A DNA stretch of 64,000 nt from Lysinibacillus sp. BPa_S21 (GCF_023337795.1 NZ_JALIRS010000002.1:372001-436000); one strand, 5' to 3'. Counted from the stretch's first letter, positions 17,378 through 27,034 are shown. Numbers and translations are program-made. The notes: generated by a model from the letters alone, not told the origin.

Positions 17378-18316
17378 TTACATACGGCGATTTTTACCAC
17401 ACATTTCAATTGGCTCTGTCAAAGCTTTAACACGTTCCATAATACGTCCAGCCTTCACGACTTCAATGTCACCTTTTTGCGACTGTGCTAAATGATGCTC
17501 CAATTCATCATAATTAAAATTAGATGTAATGAATGTTGGCAATTGCTCCGCCATGCGGTAATGGAAAATAGTCCCCAGAATCTCGTCTCGTGTCCAAGCA
17601 GTCATTGTCTCGGCTCCTAAATCATCGAGCATTAGCACTGGTGCCTTTTTCACATAATCTATTTTTTCATTCAACGTATTATCGCCAATTGCATTTTTCA
17701 TTTCTCGTAAAAATTCAGGCACGAAAACGACTACAGAACGAATTTTGATAGATGCTAATTCATTCGCAAGTGCTCCAAGTACAAAGGATTTCCCTACACC
17801 AAATTTACCGTATAAATAATAACCTTTTGCAGGAAGCTTGCCTGTTTCCACTGTTGCCTTCACAAATTGTGCTGCTTTTTGAGCAATCATGACACGAGAT
17901 TCATCGTCAATAAGTAAATCTTGAATAGTCGCTCGTAGCACATCCTTCGGCATATGCATACTCGCAATCATATTGGCTACATCACGACGTTCATCCTCAC
18001 GCATTTTTTGCTCACATCGTACATAATCAATTTCAACGGTGCTCCGCACTACACGCAAAGTAGGTAAAAAACCTTTTAAGTAGTTTGTACAACTTTCTGT
18101 ATTGCCACAACCACAGCAGACAGTAGATTGACTAATAAACTCATGAAGTTTCGGTAAATTACGTTCAATTGAATCATAGCTTAACTCATCTGCATGCTCT
18201 GCTAAAAATTCTTGCACACGAGGGTTTTCTAAAATTTCTCGACGCATCGCTTCGTAACGTTCTTGAAATGATGGTACATTAACTGCTCTTTTTAATGGTC
18301 CATTAATTGGTTCGAT
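17378..18316 (-). CDS. dnaI: Primosomal helicase loader DnaI, probable ATC start
   Basis: AAA+ ATPase that, with DnaB, loads the replicative helicase. The cysteine-rich zinc region (CCGCGNTESC, about residues 67-76 from the extended start) and the Walker A GKFGVGKS (about 170-177) with Walker B VLMLDDLG are clear. The first ATG is at 18247, but an in-frame stretch of 23 codons upstream reads EPINGPLKRAVNVPSFQERY after its first codon. This matches the B. subtilis DnaI start MEPIG as I recall it. No ATG, GTG or TTG exists there. The aligned first codon is ATC (18316-18314), with AGGAGG 10 nt upstream and dnaB ending 15 nt before. The conservative alternative is 17378-18247. Confidence 0.85.
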   Translation of the reverse strand: MEPINGPLKRAVNVPSFQERYEAMRREILENPRVQEFLAEHADELSYDSIERNLPKLHEFISQSTVCCGCGNTESCTNYLKGFLPTLRVVRSTVEIDYVRCEQKMREDERRDVANMIASMHMPKDVLRATIQDLLIDDESRVMIAQKAAQFVKATVETGKLPAKGYYLYGKFGVGKSFVLGALANELASIKIRSVVVFVPEFLREMKNAIGDNTLNEKIDYVKKAPVLMLDDLGAETMTAWTRDEILGTIFHYRMAEQLPTFITSNFNYDELEHHLAQSQKGDIEVVKAGRIMERVKALTEPIEMCGKNRRM

Positions 18317-18331
18317 TGTCGTTCACCCTCC

Positions 18332-19699
18332 TTATTCATCACTCTTCCCTAGCATTTCCAATATTTTTTGACGCTCTCGTTCAAAATCCATCGTGCTTGA
18401 AGTGTTTTCTTCTTGTTGCTCGTTACGTTTGTAAAACCATTCAGGTACCTTTTCTTCCCGCTGATTTCCTGAACGCCCTCTAGCACTTTGATTACTTTTC
18501 CTCGGTGTTTGAGGCTTATTTTTCCACGTAGTGTACTTATCATGCTCTTGGCGAGCTAGTTCCATGGCTTCTTTGGCTGTTTGAATATTTTTACGTACCC
18601 AATGATCCGCGATCGTTTCCACATATTTTTTAGGTAACTTCATATCAGTTGTTAGCATGACATATTCCAAAAGAGCATTAACAACACCTACAGGCATTCC
18701 ATGCTGAACAATTAAGCTCTCAGCAAGCTGCACGGACGTCTGTAGAGGCTCTTTGCCATTATTAATATCTCGCAGTACTTGCACTGGGGGAGTCTTCTCT
18801 AGATATTGCTGAAGCTCCTGGTCCTTTGTTTTTTGGCCTGATTCCTCTTTAGATGACGGCTCACTCACTCTAGTAAGCTTAGGTGGTTCTTTTGATACCG
18901 TTAGTTTATAAAAATCTGCAGCGGCCTTACGTAAACGTTCCAATGAAATACCAAGGTCATCATCTAAAGCTAGAATCACTACTTTTTGCATATCAAGCGC
19001 AGTTAAGTGATACAAAAAGGCTAACTTTGCGATTGATTCACGTACCTCAAATGTTAGTAAGCTTGCCGGCACTAGTTGTTCTGATAAGCCCGCTTGCAGC
19101 AGTTCAAAGTCAAACTGGTCAAAATAAAACGGATATACTTTTTGCTGAGTATCCTTACGACTAGTATCGGCTTGTAAATCAGCCGGAATCTTTGTACTTA
19201 CAGGCTTAAATACATCTATAAAAGCACGTGATACATCTTTAAATTCTGCATCTCTTGCAGTTGGAATAAAACGCTGACGTAATTTCCGATAAGCTTGCTC
19301 TCCAATTTTACTAAATAAAAACATCGAGAGCAGTGGGTCTTTCATAAAGCTATCTGCATCAAGTGGACGCATCAGCTCATATAAAAAACTACGTTGGTCA
19401 GTATCTTCCTTTTTCCATGTACGTAACAGTCCAATTGCTTCAAGCGCAATACGTGCCTCAAATATTTTGCCAATAGGAAGCCCTAGCACATTCATTAAAT
19501 AATAATGTGTCATTTGCTGCTTTGGCATTTGTTCAGCTTCTGCCCATAGTGTTAAATACAGGCTGATTGGTTCCGCTCCAATTAAAGGCTGATAAAAAAG
19601 CGTTACTAATTGACGTTCCTGCGTAGAAAGTGCATGAGGTAGACGAATGTCAAAAGAATCAGCTGGCTGCAATTCCTTATACAAATGGATCAACGTCAT
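18332..19699 (-). CDS. dnaB: Replication initiation and membrane attachment protein DnaB
   Basis: A 455-residue Firmicute DnaB, which brings the DnaC helicase with DnaI to oriC or to restart forks. It is not the ring helicase that E. coli calls DnaB. The N-terminal domain contains LVTLFYQPLIGAEPISLYLT. A C-terminal DnaB/DnaD-like domain lies near 300-390 (YVMLTTDMKLPKKYVETIADHW), followed by a disordered, basic tail. It sits 17 nt after nrdR and 15 nt before dnaI, as in B. subtilis nrdR-dnaB-dnaI, so co-transcription is likely. Confidence 0.93.
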   Translation of the reverse strand: MTLIHLYKELQPADSFDIRLPHALSTQERQLVTLFYQPLIGAEPISLYLTLWAEAEQMPKQQMTHYYLMNVLGLPIGKIFEARIALEAIGLLRTWKKEDTDQRSFLYELMRPLDADSFMKDPLLSMFLFSKIGEQAYRKLRQRFIPTARDAEFKDVSRAFIDVFKPVSTKIPADLQADTSRKDTQQKVYPFYFDQFDFELLQAGLSEQLVPASLLTFEVRESIAKLAFLYHLTALDMQKVVILALDDDLGISLERLRKAAADFYKLTVSKEPPKLTRVSEPSSKEESGQKTKDQELQQYLEKTPPVQVLRDINNGKEPLQTSVQLAESLIVQHGMPVGVVNALLEYVMLTTDMKLPKKYVETIADHWVRKNIQTAKEAMELARQEHDKYTTWKNKPQTPRKSNQSARGRSGNQREEKVPEWFYKRNEQQEENTSSTMDFERERQKILEMLGKSDE

Positions 19700-19716
19700 T
19701 CACCCTCTCTGTTTTC

Positions 19717-20187
19717 CTATAATTTCTGCTCTGTCTGACGTTGGATAATTTCTTTAATCTCTTCAATAAAGACATTGATATCCTTAAATTGACGATAAAC
19801 CGAGGCAAAGCGTACATAAGCAACCTCATCGATTTTCGCTAAGCGATCCATTACCATTTCTCCTACGTCCTCGGATCGAACTTCAGAATTCCCAATGCGG
19901 CGAAGATCTTTTTCAATAGACATTACTAACCCTTCAAGTACTTCAAGAGAAACAGGGCGTTTTTCGCAAGCACGAATAAGTCCACGAAGTACCTTTTCAC
20001 GGCTAAATTCTTCTCGTGAACCTTCTTTTTTCACAACAACTAAAGGTGTCTCTTCAATTTTTTCAAACGTTGTGAAGCGGAAGCCACATGACTCACATTC
20101 ACGACGTCTACGAATTTCTTTATTATCATCAACTGGCCTCGAATCCACAACACGCGTTCCGTTAAATTGACAAGATGGACATCTCAT
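19717..20187 (-). CDS. nrdR: Transcriptional repressor NrdR
   Basis: A 156-residue repressor of ribonucleotide reductase genes. The zinc ribbon is C3-x2-C6 with CESC about 25 residues later. The ATP-cone domain at about 49-139 ([20 protein letters not shown]) senses dATP/ATP. It is first in a leftward operon with dnaB and dnaI, a coupling of nucleotide supply to replication initiation shared with B. subtilis (ytcG-dnaB-dnaI). The ribosome site is GGAG. No reductase gene is in this window. Confidence 0.96.
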   Translation of the reverse strand: MRCPSCQFNGTRVVDSRPVDDNKEIRRRRECESCGFRFTTFEKIEETPLVVVKKEGSREEFSREKVLRGLIRACEKRPVSLEVLEGLVMSIEKDLRRIGNSEVRSEDVGEMVMDRLAKIDEVAYVRFASVYRQFKDINVFIEEIKEIIQRQTEQKL

Positions 20188-20352
20188 ATAATTACTCTCC
20201 TGATTTCACAACAATTTAATATCTCTATTATAACAAATTTCCTATGTGTAAGAAAAGTGCATTGACGCTAGTGTGCTCATGATAAACCTTGAAAGGCTAA
20301 AGTACAAGCATAGATTCTAAATTAAGGTACAGAACAAAGCCGATTCCGGATG

Positions 20353-20374
20353 CAATTATGCCGAGGCATAATTG
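20353..20374. repeat. ATTATGCC-type palindrome, copy 2
   Basis: Perfect 10-bp arms CAATTATGCC and GGCATAATTG surround GA. It is preceded by CCGATTCCGGATG, nearly the same flank as copy 1. It lies between gapB and nrdR. Confidence 0.8.
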
Positions 20375-20390
20375 ATCCTAGCTATCAAAA

Positions 20391-20424
20391 AAGCACATTG
20401 AAACCACTTGGATTTCAATGTGCT
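20391..20424 (-). terminator. gapB terminator
   Basis: A 12-bp perfect stem (AGCACATTGAAA and complement) is followed on the minus strand by TTTTTT. Confidence 0.88.
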
Positions 20425-20438
20425 CAGTCTAATTATTA

Positions 20439-21461
20439 TTATGCATTAACTGTTTCTAAAGCTTTTGCCACTTTTTTCACAAGATCAACTACACGTGCAG
20501 AATAGCCCCACTCATTGTCGTACCAAGCAAGTACTTTCACTTTACGGTTACCCATTACCATTGTAGAAAGTCCATCTACTGTTGAAGAGTAAGTTGTTGT
20601 ATTGTAATCAGAAGATACTAGAGGTTCAACTGAGAAGTTTAAGATACCTTCCATTGGACCTTCAGTAGCAGCCTTCACAAATGCAGCATTGATAGAATCT
20701 ACTGTTACGTCTGTATTTAAATCAACTACTAGGTCAACTAATGATACGTTTGGTGTTGGAACACGAAGTGCCATACCATGAATTTTGCCTTCTAATTCAG
20801 GTAACACTAATTTTAATGCTTTTGCAGCACCTGTAGATGTTGGAATGATTGATTGTGCGCAACCACGTGCACGACGTAAATCTTTATGTGGATTGTCTAA
20901 ATTCTTTTGGTCATTTGTATAAGCGTGAACTGTCGTCATTAATCCGCTTTCGATCCCAAATGTATCATTTAATACTTTGGCAACTGGTGCTAAGCAGTTT
21001 GTTGTACAAGAAGCATTTGAAATAACATCATGTTTTGCGATATCAAGTTTCTCATCGTTTACACCTAAAACAATTGTTACGTCCTCGTTTTTACCTGGTG
21101 CTGTTAAGATAACTTTCTTTGCTCCTGCTTCTAAGTGCATTGCTGCTTTTTCACGATCATTAAATTTACCAGTTGCTTCAATAACGATATCTACACCCAT
21201 TGTTGCCCATGGTAATTTTAATGGGTCACGTTCGCTAATAATTTGAACACGTTTACCATTTACAATTAAAGCATCGCCTGCGGGTTCCACTGAACCTTCG
21301 AATGTTCCGTGATTTGTGTCATACTTAATCAAATGTGCTAACGTTTCAGCTGGATAGCTAGCATTTATTGCAACGATATTTAAACCTTCTTGCACGATTG
21401 CTTGGCGGAAAACCATACGTCCGATACGTCCGAAACCATTAATAGCAACTGATACTGTCAT
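20439..21461 (-). CDS. gapB: Glyceraldehyde-3-phosphate dehydrogenase, NADP-preferring GapB type
   Basis: A 340-residue GAPDH. The nucleotide-binding GFGRIGR is at 9-15 and the catalytic cysteine is C152 in SNASCTTNC. Residues 31-40 read AINASYPAET. The acidic residue that fixes NAD in glycolytic GapA is missing, as in B. subtilis GapB, which is gluconeogenic and prefers NADP. The location near coaE and nrdR also matches gapB. The B. subtilis speD that lies between gapB and nrdR is absent. Upstream is a direct repeat of AATATGAGTA that could be an operator (B. subtilis gapB is repressed by CcpN). Confidence 0.92.
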   Translation of the reverse strand: MTVSVAINGFGRIGRMVFRQAIVQEGLNIVAINASYPAETLAHLIKYDTNHGTFEGSVEPAGDALIVNGKRVQIISERDPLKLPWATMGVDIVIEATGKFNDREKAAMHLEAGAKKVILTAPGKNEDVTIVLGVNDEKLDIAKHDVISNASCTTNCLAPVAKVLNDTFGIESGLMTTVHAYTNDQKNLDNPHKDLRRARGCAQSIIPTSTGAAKALKLVLPELEGKIHGMALRVPTPNVSLVDLVVDLNTDVTVDSINAAFVKAATEGPMEGILNFSVEPLVSSDYNTTTYSSTVDGLSTMVMGNRKVKVLAWYDNEWGYSARVVDLVKKVAKALETVNA

Positions 21462-21483
21462 TTATAAAATCCTCCTGTGAGTA

Positions 21484-21562
21484 CGTACTCATATTAATTA
21501 TATACTTTATGGTGATTAGTATAACACAATTTTAAAAAAGATGAACATTATATACTCATATT
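21484..21562 (-). promoter_or_regulatory. gapB upstream region with direct repeat AATATGAGTA
   Basis: AATATGAGTA occurs at about 21562-21553 and again at about 21496-21487 on the minus strand, flanking a TATACT that may be the -10. No exact CcpN consensus could be confirmed by eye. Confidence 0.35.
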
Positions 21563-21724
21563 ATTAAAGTTCTTATTTTCTGAAAAATAAAATCGCCTAA
21601 ATTAGTCCTTATTATGGTATAAAATCACAAAAAAATGCATAGCAAAGTGTTCTTTCTACACATCCATGGTTATGAAAAACAAAATTGGCAAAGATGTCTC
21701 AGTGAATAGTGTGGCTCTTTAAAG

Positions 21725-21933
21725 GGTGATTTCCGTTCCAGGCTACTCGCTTTGTTGATTTCGCACAGAGCAAGGCTTCCTGCGGGCGAGCGTCGAGCCG
21801 CTTCCTCCGCTAAAAGAACGAAGGCTAAGTGCGTCATGTCCTGTGACAATGCCTTCGTGACCAACATCATGTTGGCCACAGGGTCTCGCCTGTCTCGCTT
21901 TCCCACGGGAGTAGCCTTCCACTCCAATTTGTG
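21725..21933. repeat. Inter-operon composite repeat, diverged copy
   Basis: The left end GTGATTTCCGTTCCAGGCTA and the right end CCTTCCACTCCAATTT surround the hairpin module (CGAAGGC...GCCTTCG with CATGTCCTGTGA between) and the GACCAACATC stretch. Frames open across it on both strands are repeat artefacts. Confidence 0.75.
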
Positions 21934-22023
21934 CAATTAAGAATGAACGCTATATGATAAAGTAAAGGGATTCACGCACAGTTTTGTGTGTGAATCCTTT
22001 TTGCTCTTCGGAAGGTGGATGTC

Positions 22024-22149
22024 GATAAAAATTAAAAGTTAGGTGATAAAACGTGAAAGTTGGTCGATAAAATTCAGAAGTTGGTAGATAAAACGTGAAA
22101 GTTGGTAGATAAAATTTAAAAGTTGGGCGATAACTCCTGAAAAGGCCCT
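22024..22149. repeat. 21-bp-period tandem array D (reverse orientation)
   Basis: Six 21-nt units start at 22024, 22045, 22066, 22087, 22108 and 22129, each opening GATAAA or GATAAC. Five carry AGTT or AAGTT near their end. Their complement is TTTATC followed by a T-run, so this is the family of arrays A-C turned round. It lies between two composite repeats. Confidence 0.9.
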
Positions 22150-22203
22150 TCTCAAACTAAAAAGTTGGATGCCATTTTGTTTAAAACGTATGTCATGAGA
22201 TAA

Positions 22204-22587
22204 GTTGATTGGAGTGGAGGCTGGGTGACTCCTTGGGGATCAGCAATAGAGGAACGAAGGCTAAAATCATCACATCCTGTGATAACGCCTTCGTGACCAA
22301 CATCGGTGCTGTTGCTGTCGCTACGCTTTCGCACAAACAAAACCCTCTGCTGCCGCTACGTTGCACTACGCTTTCGCGCAAAAGACACCTGTTGCCCCGA
22401 GACCCTGGAGCGAGCTACGCGAGTGAAGCGGCTCATCGGACGCACCCAGGAAGCTCTGCTCTGCGCGAAAGCGCAGCGTCAGCTACAAATGTTTTATCTG
22501 CGCGAAAGCGAAGCGGCAGCGGCAAATGTTTTCTGTAGCGAAAGCGCAGCGTCAGCTACAAAGCACCCAGCCGGAACGGAAATCAAC
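22204..22587. repeat. Inter-operon composite repeat, longest copy (reverse orientation)
   Basis: It begins GTTGATTGGAGTGGAGGCTG and ends CAGCCGGAACGGAAATCAAC. Inside are the CGAAGGC/GCCTTCG hairpin, the GAGACCCTGGAGCGAGC stretch and about four copies of the GCGAAAGCG-containing module in both orientations. At 384 bp it shows how copies grow by module insertion. The whole 21462-22711 stretch holds no credible gene. Confidence 0.85.
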
Positions 22588-22659
22588 CATTCGTTTTACC
22601 GAAAGAGCCATACTTTATTTAATATGACACCTTAATTTATAGTTTTTCAACAAAATAAA

Positions 22660-22688
22660 ATGCGTAGCAATATGTCATTGCTACGCAT
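22660..22688 (-). terminator. coaE terminator
   Basis: An 11-bp perfect stem (ATGCGTAGCAA and complement) is followed on the minus strand by TTTATTTTG. Confidence 0.8.
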
Positions 22689-22711
22689 CGAGTGATTTTA
22701 CAGATTTTTTA

Positions 22712-23305
22712 TTATATAACATCCCAATAAGTCAGGATTTTTTTAAGTTGGTGCTCTGTTTGTTCTAGATTTTCATTATTATAAATAACCGCATGTGCAC
22801 CTTTTTCTTTGACTGACAGAGGTAACTGAGAACGCATTCGAGCTAGTGCATCCTCCTTCGATAAGTTGTTACGCTCCATTAATCGACGGAGCTGCACCTC
22901 TTCACTTACTGATACTACGATAATACGCTCGACAAAATGCTGCAGCTTACTTTCAAATAATAGCGGAATATCCATCACAACATGCTTTTCTCCAGCTTCT
23001 AAATAAGCATCACGCTGGCGTAGCATTTCCTGACGAATAGCAGGGTGCATAATATCATTTAGCATTTTACGCTTTCCAGGCTCGTGAAAAATAATATCGC
23101 CAAGCTTGGCACGATTCAAACTACCGTCTTCTAGCAATATATCTTGTCCAAAATTTTCAACTATTAACTTTAAAGTCTCCGTTCCTGGTTCTACAACATC
23201 ACGTGCAACAACATCTGCATCGACAATCGGTAAACCAAGTGCTGTCATCATTTTTACTACTGTACTTTTTCCGCTTGCAATACTTCCTGTTAATCCGATA
23301 ATCAT
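22712..23305 (-). CDS. coaE: Dephospho-CoA kinase
   Basis: A 197-residue P-loop kinase making CoA from dephospho-CoA, the last step of CoA synthesis. The Walker A is GLTGSIASGKST at residues 4-15. A LID-like IDADVVARDVVEPG-type stretch and DIPLLFES follow. It starts 12 nt after mutM and probably shares its transcript, as in the B. subtilis polA-mutM-ytaF-coaE cluster; ytaF is missing here. Start and length match the family. Confidence 0.95.
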   Translation of the reverse strand: MIIGLTGSIASGKSTVVKMMTALGLPIVDADVVARDVVEPGTETLKLIVENFGQDILLEDGSLNRAKLGDIIFHEPGKRKMLNDIMHPAIRQEMLRQRDAYLEAGEKHVVMDIPLLFESKLQHFVERIIVVSVSEEVQLRRLMERNNLSKEDALARMRSQLPLSVKEKGAHAVIYNNENLEQTEHQLKKILTYWDVI

Positions 23306-23317
23306 AGTTAATCCCCT

Positions 23318-24190
23318 TTAATGTTGACAATTTGGGCAAAAGACTGATGTGCGCCCACCTATCGTCATTTGGCTCGTTGCAGTACCGCACGCTAGACACA
23401 TCTTCTTCCCATACATTTGCAGTCGATTCTGCATACTTCCAGCCTCGCCATTGATATTACGATAATCTGAAATTGTTGAACCTCCTGCTTCAATGCTTTG
23501 GCGTAAAATAGCGACAATTGCCTCAAATAATGCACGTTTACGTTTTTCACTGATGCGGTTCATTGTACGGGCAGGATGAATTTTTTGGGCAAATAATGCT
23601 TCTGTCGCATAAATATTGCCACAGCCCGAAATGACCTGCCCATCCATAATTACATCCTTCACTGCCTTTTTCTCATATTTCGGTAACTTTGATTTCGCAA
23701 TAAAATAATCACATGCTATTTCATCGAATGGCTCTGGTGCCATTTTTGTTAATGGTGCATGATCCTCAATTTTTGTTAAAAAACGTAGTTCACCAAAGCG
23801 GCGTATATCTGAATAAATTAAATAGCCACCATCTACCATTTGAAATGTTGCATGAATATGCTTTTTAAACTTCTCCTCAAAAATTTCCTCAGGCGAATCC
23901 ACCACAAACCAAGCACCTGTCATTCCTAAATGACTAACAAGCACATAAGGGACATCTTCTTTCAGCAAATGAAAAAAGATGTATTTTGCACGTCGTTCAA
24001 TTTTAGTAATCGTCATTTGAGACAAGGATATTTCAAATACATCCGGCTCAGCTTGCTTCACGATACATTGTTTGCCCTCCCCAAAGGAAAAACGAATAAT
24101 TTCAGATAGTTGAACCTGTTGAATTGTACGCCCTTCAACTTTAGGTTTTAATGCCCGGACGACACCTTCAACCTCTGGTAATTCAGGCAT
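23318..24190 (-). CDS. mutM: Formamidopyrimidine-DNA glycosylase (Fpg)
   Basis: A 290-residue base-excision repair glycosylase and AP lyase removing 8-oxoguanine. The catalytic N-terminal PELPEVE (P1 and E2 of the mature protein) is present. The central helix-two-turn-helix reads VISGCGNIYATEALF. A C-terminal zinc finger has CLAC and CPNC. It lies 12 nt after polA, so excision and gap-filling repair enzymes are co-transcribed. The ribosome site is AAGGAGGG. Confidence 0.97.
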   Translation of the reverse strand: MPELPEVEGVVRALKPKVEGRTIQQVQLSEIIRFSFGEGKQCIVKQAEPDVFEISLSQMTITKIERRAKYIFFHLLKEDVPYVLVSHLGMTGAWFVVDSPEEIFEEKFKKHIHATFQMVDGGYLIYSDIRRFGELRFLTKIEDHAPLTKMAPEPFDEIACDYFIAKSKLPKYEKKAVKDVIMDGQVISGCGNIYATEALFAQKIHPARTMNRISEKRKRALFEAIVAILRQSIEAGGSTISDYRNINGEAGSMQNRLQMYGKKMCLACGTATSQMTIGGRTSVFCPNCQH

Positions 24191-24202
24191 TTCAAACCCT
24201 CC

Positions 24203-26830
24203 TTATTTTGCTTCGTACCAAGTCGTACCGTAGTTAAAATCAACTTTTAATGGTACTGAAAGCTCGATTGCGTTCTCCATAACTTCTGGAACTATTTTTT
24301 CAAGCAATGCAATCTCCTCTTTAGGTGCTTCAAAAATTAATTCATCATGCACTTGTAATAGGATTTTTGCCTGCATATTTTCTTTTTTCAAACGAGCATC
24401 CATATCAATCATTGCTTTTTTAATAATATCAGCTGCACTTCCCTGAATTGGTGTATTCATCGCAGTACGCTCTGCAAAACTTCGTAGATTGAAATTCGAG
24501 CTTGTAATGTCAGGTAAATATCGACGTCTATTTAAAATCGTTGTCACATACCCATTAAACTTCGCATCCTGAACGATATCATCCATATATTGTTTTACAC
24601 CCGGGAAACTCGCAAAATATTTCTCGATAAATGTAGCAGCTTCCTTACGGGTAATATCTAAGTTTTGCGATAAACCATAGTCACTAATACCATAGACAAT
24701 ACCAAAGTTTACTGCTTTTGCAGCACGACGCATATTACTATCGACTTCATCTTCTGAGACATGGAATACATCCATCGCAGTACGTGTATGAACATCCATG
24801 CCTTCACGGAAAGCTTCGACTAAATTTTTATCTTTTGACATATGGGCCAAGACACGCAATTCGATTTGTGAATAATCGGCAGAGAATAATATCCAATCTT
24901 CGTTCGATGGCACAAATGCTTGACGAATTTTTCGCCCTTCTTCTAAACGAATCGGGATGTTTTGCAAATTCGGATCAGTTGAGCTTAAACGCCCAGTAGC
25001 AGTTAATGCTTGTTGGAATCGAGTATGCACCTTTCCATCCTCTTCATGGATTTCCTTTAGTAGGCCTTCGATATAAGTCGATTGTAATTTTCCAAGCTGA
25101 CGATATAAAAGTATATGCTCAATAATTGCATGCTCTGGCTTTAATTTTTCCAATACATCTGCTGCAGTGGAATAGCCTGTTTTAGTCTTTTTAATAACAG
25201 GAAGACCAAGTTTATCAAAGAGGATAACCCCTAATTGCTTTGGTGAATTAATATTAAAGGCTTCTCCTGCCTCCGTATAAATCTCCTGTTCAATCACAAC
25301 TAATTTATCATTTAGTTCCTGCCCCATTTTCTCCAATGTGGCACGATTGACCGTGATACCCTCACTTTCCATTTCCCCTAAAATAGCAGCGAGCGGAAGC
25401 TCTAAGTTTTTATAGAGTTCGAACTGTTCATTTTCCTTTAACAATGTCTCAAGCTTTGGCTGTAAAGACCACACAGCAAAGGCTTTTCGGCTGGCATGCT
25501 CAGCAAGTGCATCTATCGCTGGTATCGCTCGTTTCGCCCCTTTACCATAAACAGTCTCATTCGCCTGCACATTACGATAGCCCAGTTCTTTCGCAAGTGT
25601 TGCCACATCATCTCCACTTAGTGCAGGATTATTAATATAAGAAGCCAGTAATAAGTCAAAATCCACTCCAGCTAAACGAATCCCCGCACGTTTTAATGCA
25701 GCCTGAGCCGCTTTTGAATCAGACATATACTTTATTTTAGTAGCATCTTCTAACCACAAGCGAAGGTCATCTGATTTAGCCGCAATGTCAAACGGCACGT
25801 ACATAGTTTTCGCCCCATCTGTTAGTGCAATGCCTAGTTGCTGGCATGTATGATAATGCTCGTCTTCTAACTCCAAGTGCACTGCCATGACATCTTTTAA
25901 ATGCTCTTGCTTTACTTCTTCCACAATTTCATAGTCAAAAGGTGCTTGTTCCTCTTCTTGGACAGTAAAATCACTTTTTTCTAGTAATGATTTAAAGCCG
26001 AGCTCACGCCACACGTTAATTAATTCCTCTTCATTGGGACCACTATAGGCAAGATCCGAAAGCGTTATATCAATCGGTGCATCTGTAAAAATGGTCGCTA
26101 GCTTTTTACTCATTAGTGCCTGTTCTTCATTGGCAACTAATTTTTCTTTCATTTTAGAAGCTTTTACCGTTTCCATTGCCGCATAAAGCGACTCCACTGA
26201 ACCATGCTCTTTTAGCAATTTAACGGCTGTTTTTTCACCGACACCCGGTACGCCCGGGATATTATCTGAAGAATCCCCCATTAAACCTTTCATATCAATA
26301 ATTTGCTGAGGGGTTAAGCCGTATTTTTCTGCAATAAAGGCTGGTGTATTTTTTTCAATTTCAGTAATACCTTTTTTAGTAATATATACCGTTACTTGCT
26401 CAGTCGCGAGCTGCGTTAAGTCACGATCTCCCGATACGACGATGACGTCCATATCCTGTGATGAAGCTTCCTTCGCAAGTGTCCCTATAATATCGTCCGC
26501 TTCGTATAATTCAAGCTCATATCGCTTAATACCATAAGCATCAATAAGCTTACGTATATAAGGAAATTGCTCAGATAATTCCGGCGGAGTCTTTTGTCGA
26601 CCACCTTTATATTCCGTAAATGTCTCATGACGGAAGGTTGTCTTACCTGCATCAAAGGCAACCAAAATTTTCGTTGGTTGCTCTTCCTCTAAAATTCTTT
26701 GTAGCATTGTTGTAAAGCCATACACTGCATTCGTATGAATTCCACTATCATTCGTCAATAATGGCAACGCAAAAAACGCGCGATATGCTAAACTATTGCC
26801 ATCCAATAATAGCAATTTTTCCTTTGTCAT
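24203..26830 (-). CDS. polA: DNA polymerase I
   Basis: An 875-residue repair and Okazaki-fragment-processing polymerase. The 5' nuclease domain lies at about 1-290 (LLLDGNSLAYRAFF; VSGDRDLTQL; GVPGVGEKTA). The 3'-5' exonuclease fold at about 300-465 lacks the usual catalytic carboxylates, as in other Bacillus Pol I enzymes. The polymerase domain at about 470-875 has motif A DYSQIELRVLAH and motif C VHDELIFE. It is first in the polA-mutM-coaE operon. The ribosome site is AGGAGG. Confidence 0.97.
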   Translation of the reverse strand: MTKEKLLLLDGNSLAYRAFFALPLLTNDSGIHTNAVYGFTTMLQRILEEEQPTKILVAFDAGKTTFRHETFTEYKGGRQKTPPELSEQFPYIRKLIDAYGIKRYELELYEADDIIGTLAKEASSQDMDVIVVSGDRDLTQLATEQVTVYITKKGITEIEKNTPAFIAEKYGLTPQQIIDMKGLMGDSSDNIPGVPGVGEKTAVKLLKEHGSVESLYAAMETVKASKMKEKLVANEEQALMSKKLATIFTDAPIDITLSDLAYSGPNEEELINVWRELGFKSLLEKSDFTVQEEEQAPFDYEIVEEVKQEHLKDVMAVHLELEDEHYHTCQQLGIALTDGAKTMYVPFDIAAKSDDLRLWLEDATKIKYMSDSKAAQAALKRAGIRLAGVDFDLLLASYINNPALSGDDVATLAKELGYRNVQANETVYGKGAKRAIPAIDALAEHASRKAFAVWSLQPKLETLLKENEQFELYKNLELPLAAILGEMESEGITVNRATLEKMGQELNDKLVVIEQEIYTEAGEAFNINSPKQLGVILFDKLGLPVIKKTKTGYSTAADVLEKLKPEHAIIEHILLYRQLGKLQSTYIEGLLKEIHEEDGKVHTRFQQALTATGRLSSTDPNLQNIPIRLEEGRKIRQAFVPSNEDWILFSADYSQIELRVLAHMSKDKNLVEAFREGMDVHTRTAMDVFHVSEDEVDSNMRRAAKAVNFGIVYGISDYGLSQNLDITRKEAATFIEKYFASFPGVKQYMDDIVQDAKFNGYVTTILNRRRYLPDITSSNFNLRSFAERTAMNTPIQGSAADIIKKAMIDMDARLKKENMQAKILLQVHDELIFEAPKEEIALLEKIVPEVMENAIELSVPLKVDFNYGTTWYEAK

Positions 26831-26997
26831 GATTTTATCCTCCTGCGTTATCGTCTTCTTAATTGTAAAACGAAAACGTATGTTTGAAAATGCCTCTTCC
26901 TTTTACTTTATCGAGAAAACATGTATTTTACCAATCATAACGTTGAAAATCGCCAAATTTTCTAATCCATAATCTAACTTAGGATTGACTACAACAA

Positions 26998-27028
26998 AAA
27001 AAGCCAATCACTCATTGTAATTGACTTT
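26998..27028 (-). terminator. Terminator after the four-helix membrane protein gene
   Basis: On the minus strand, AAAGTCAATTAC... GATTGGCTTT (one wobble) is followed by TTTTTTG. Confidence 0.65.
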
Positions 27029-27034
27029 CTGATG

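Noticed and set aside
21670..22635. Several frames of 60-110 codons, rich in Arg, Ser and Ala, between gapB and coaE
   Set aside because: They run through two composite repeats, overlap each other on both strands, and recur in part wherever the repeat occurs. I found no ribosome sites.
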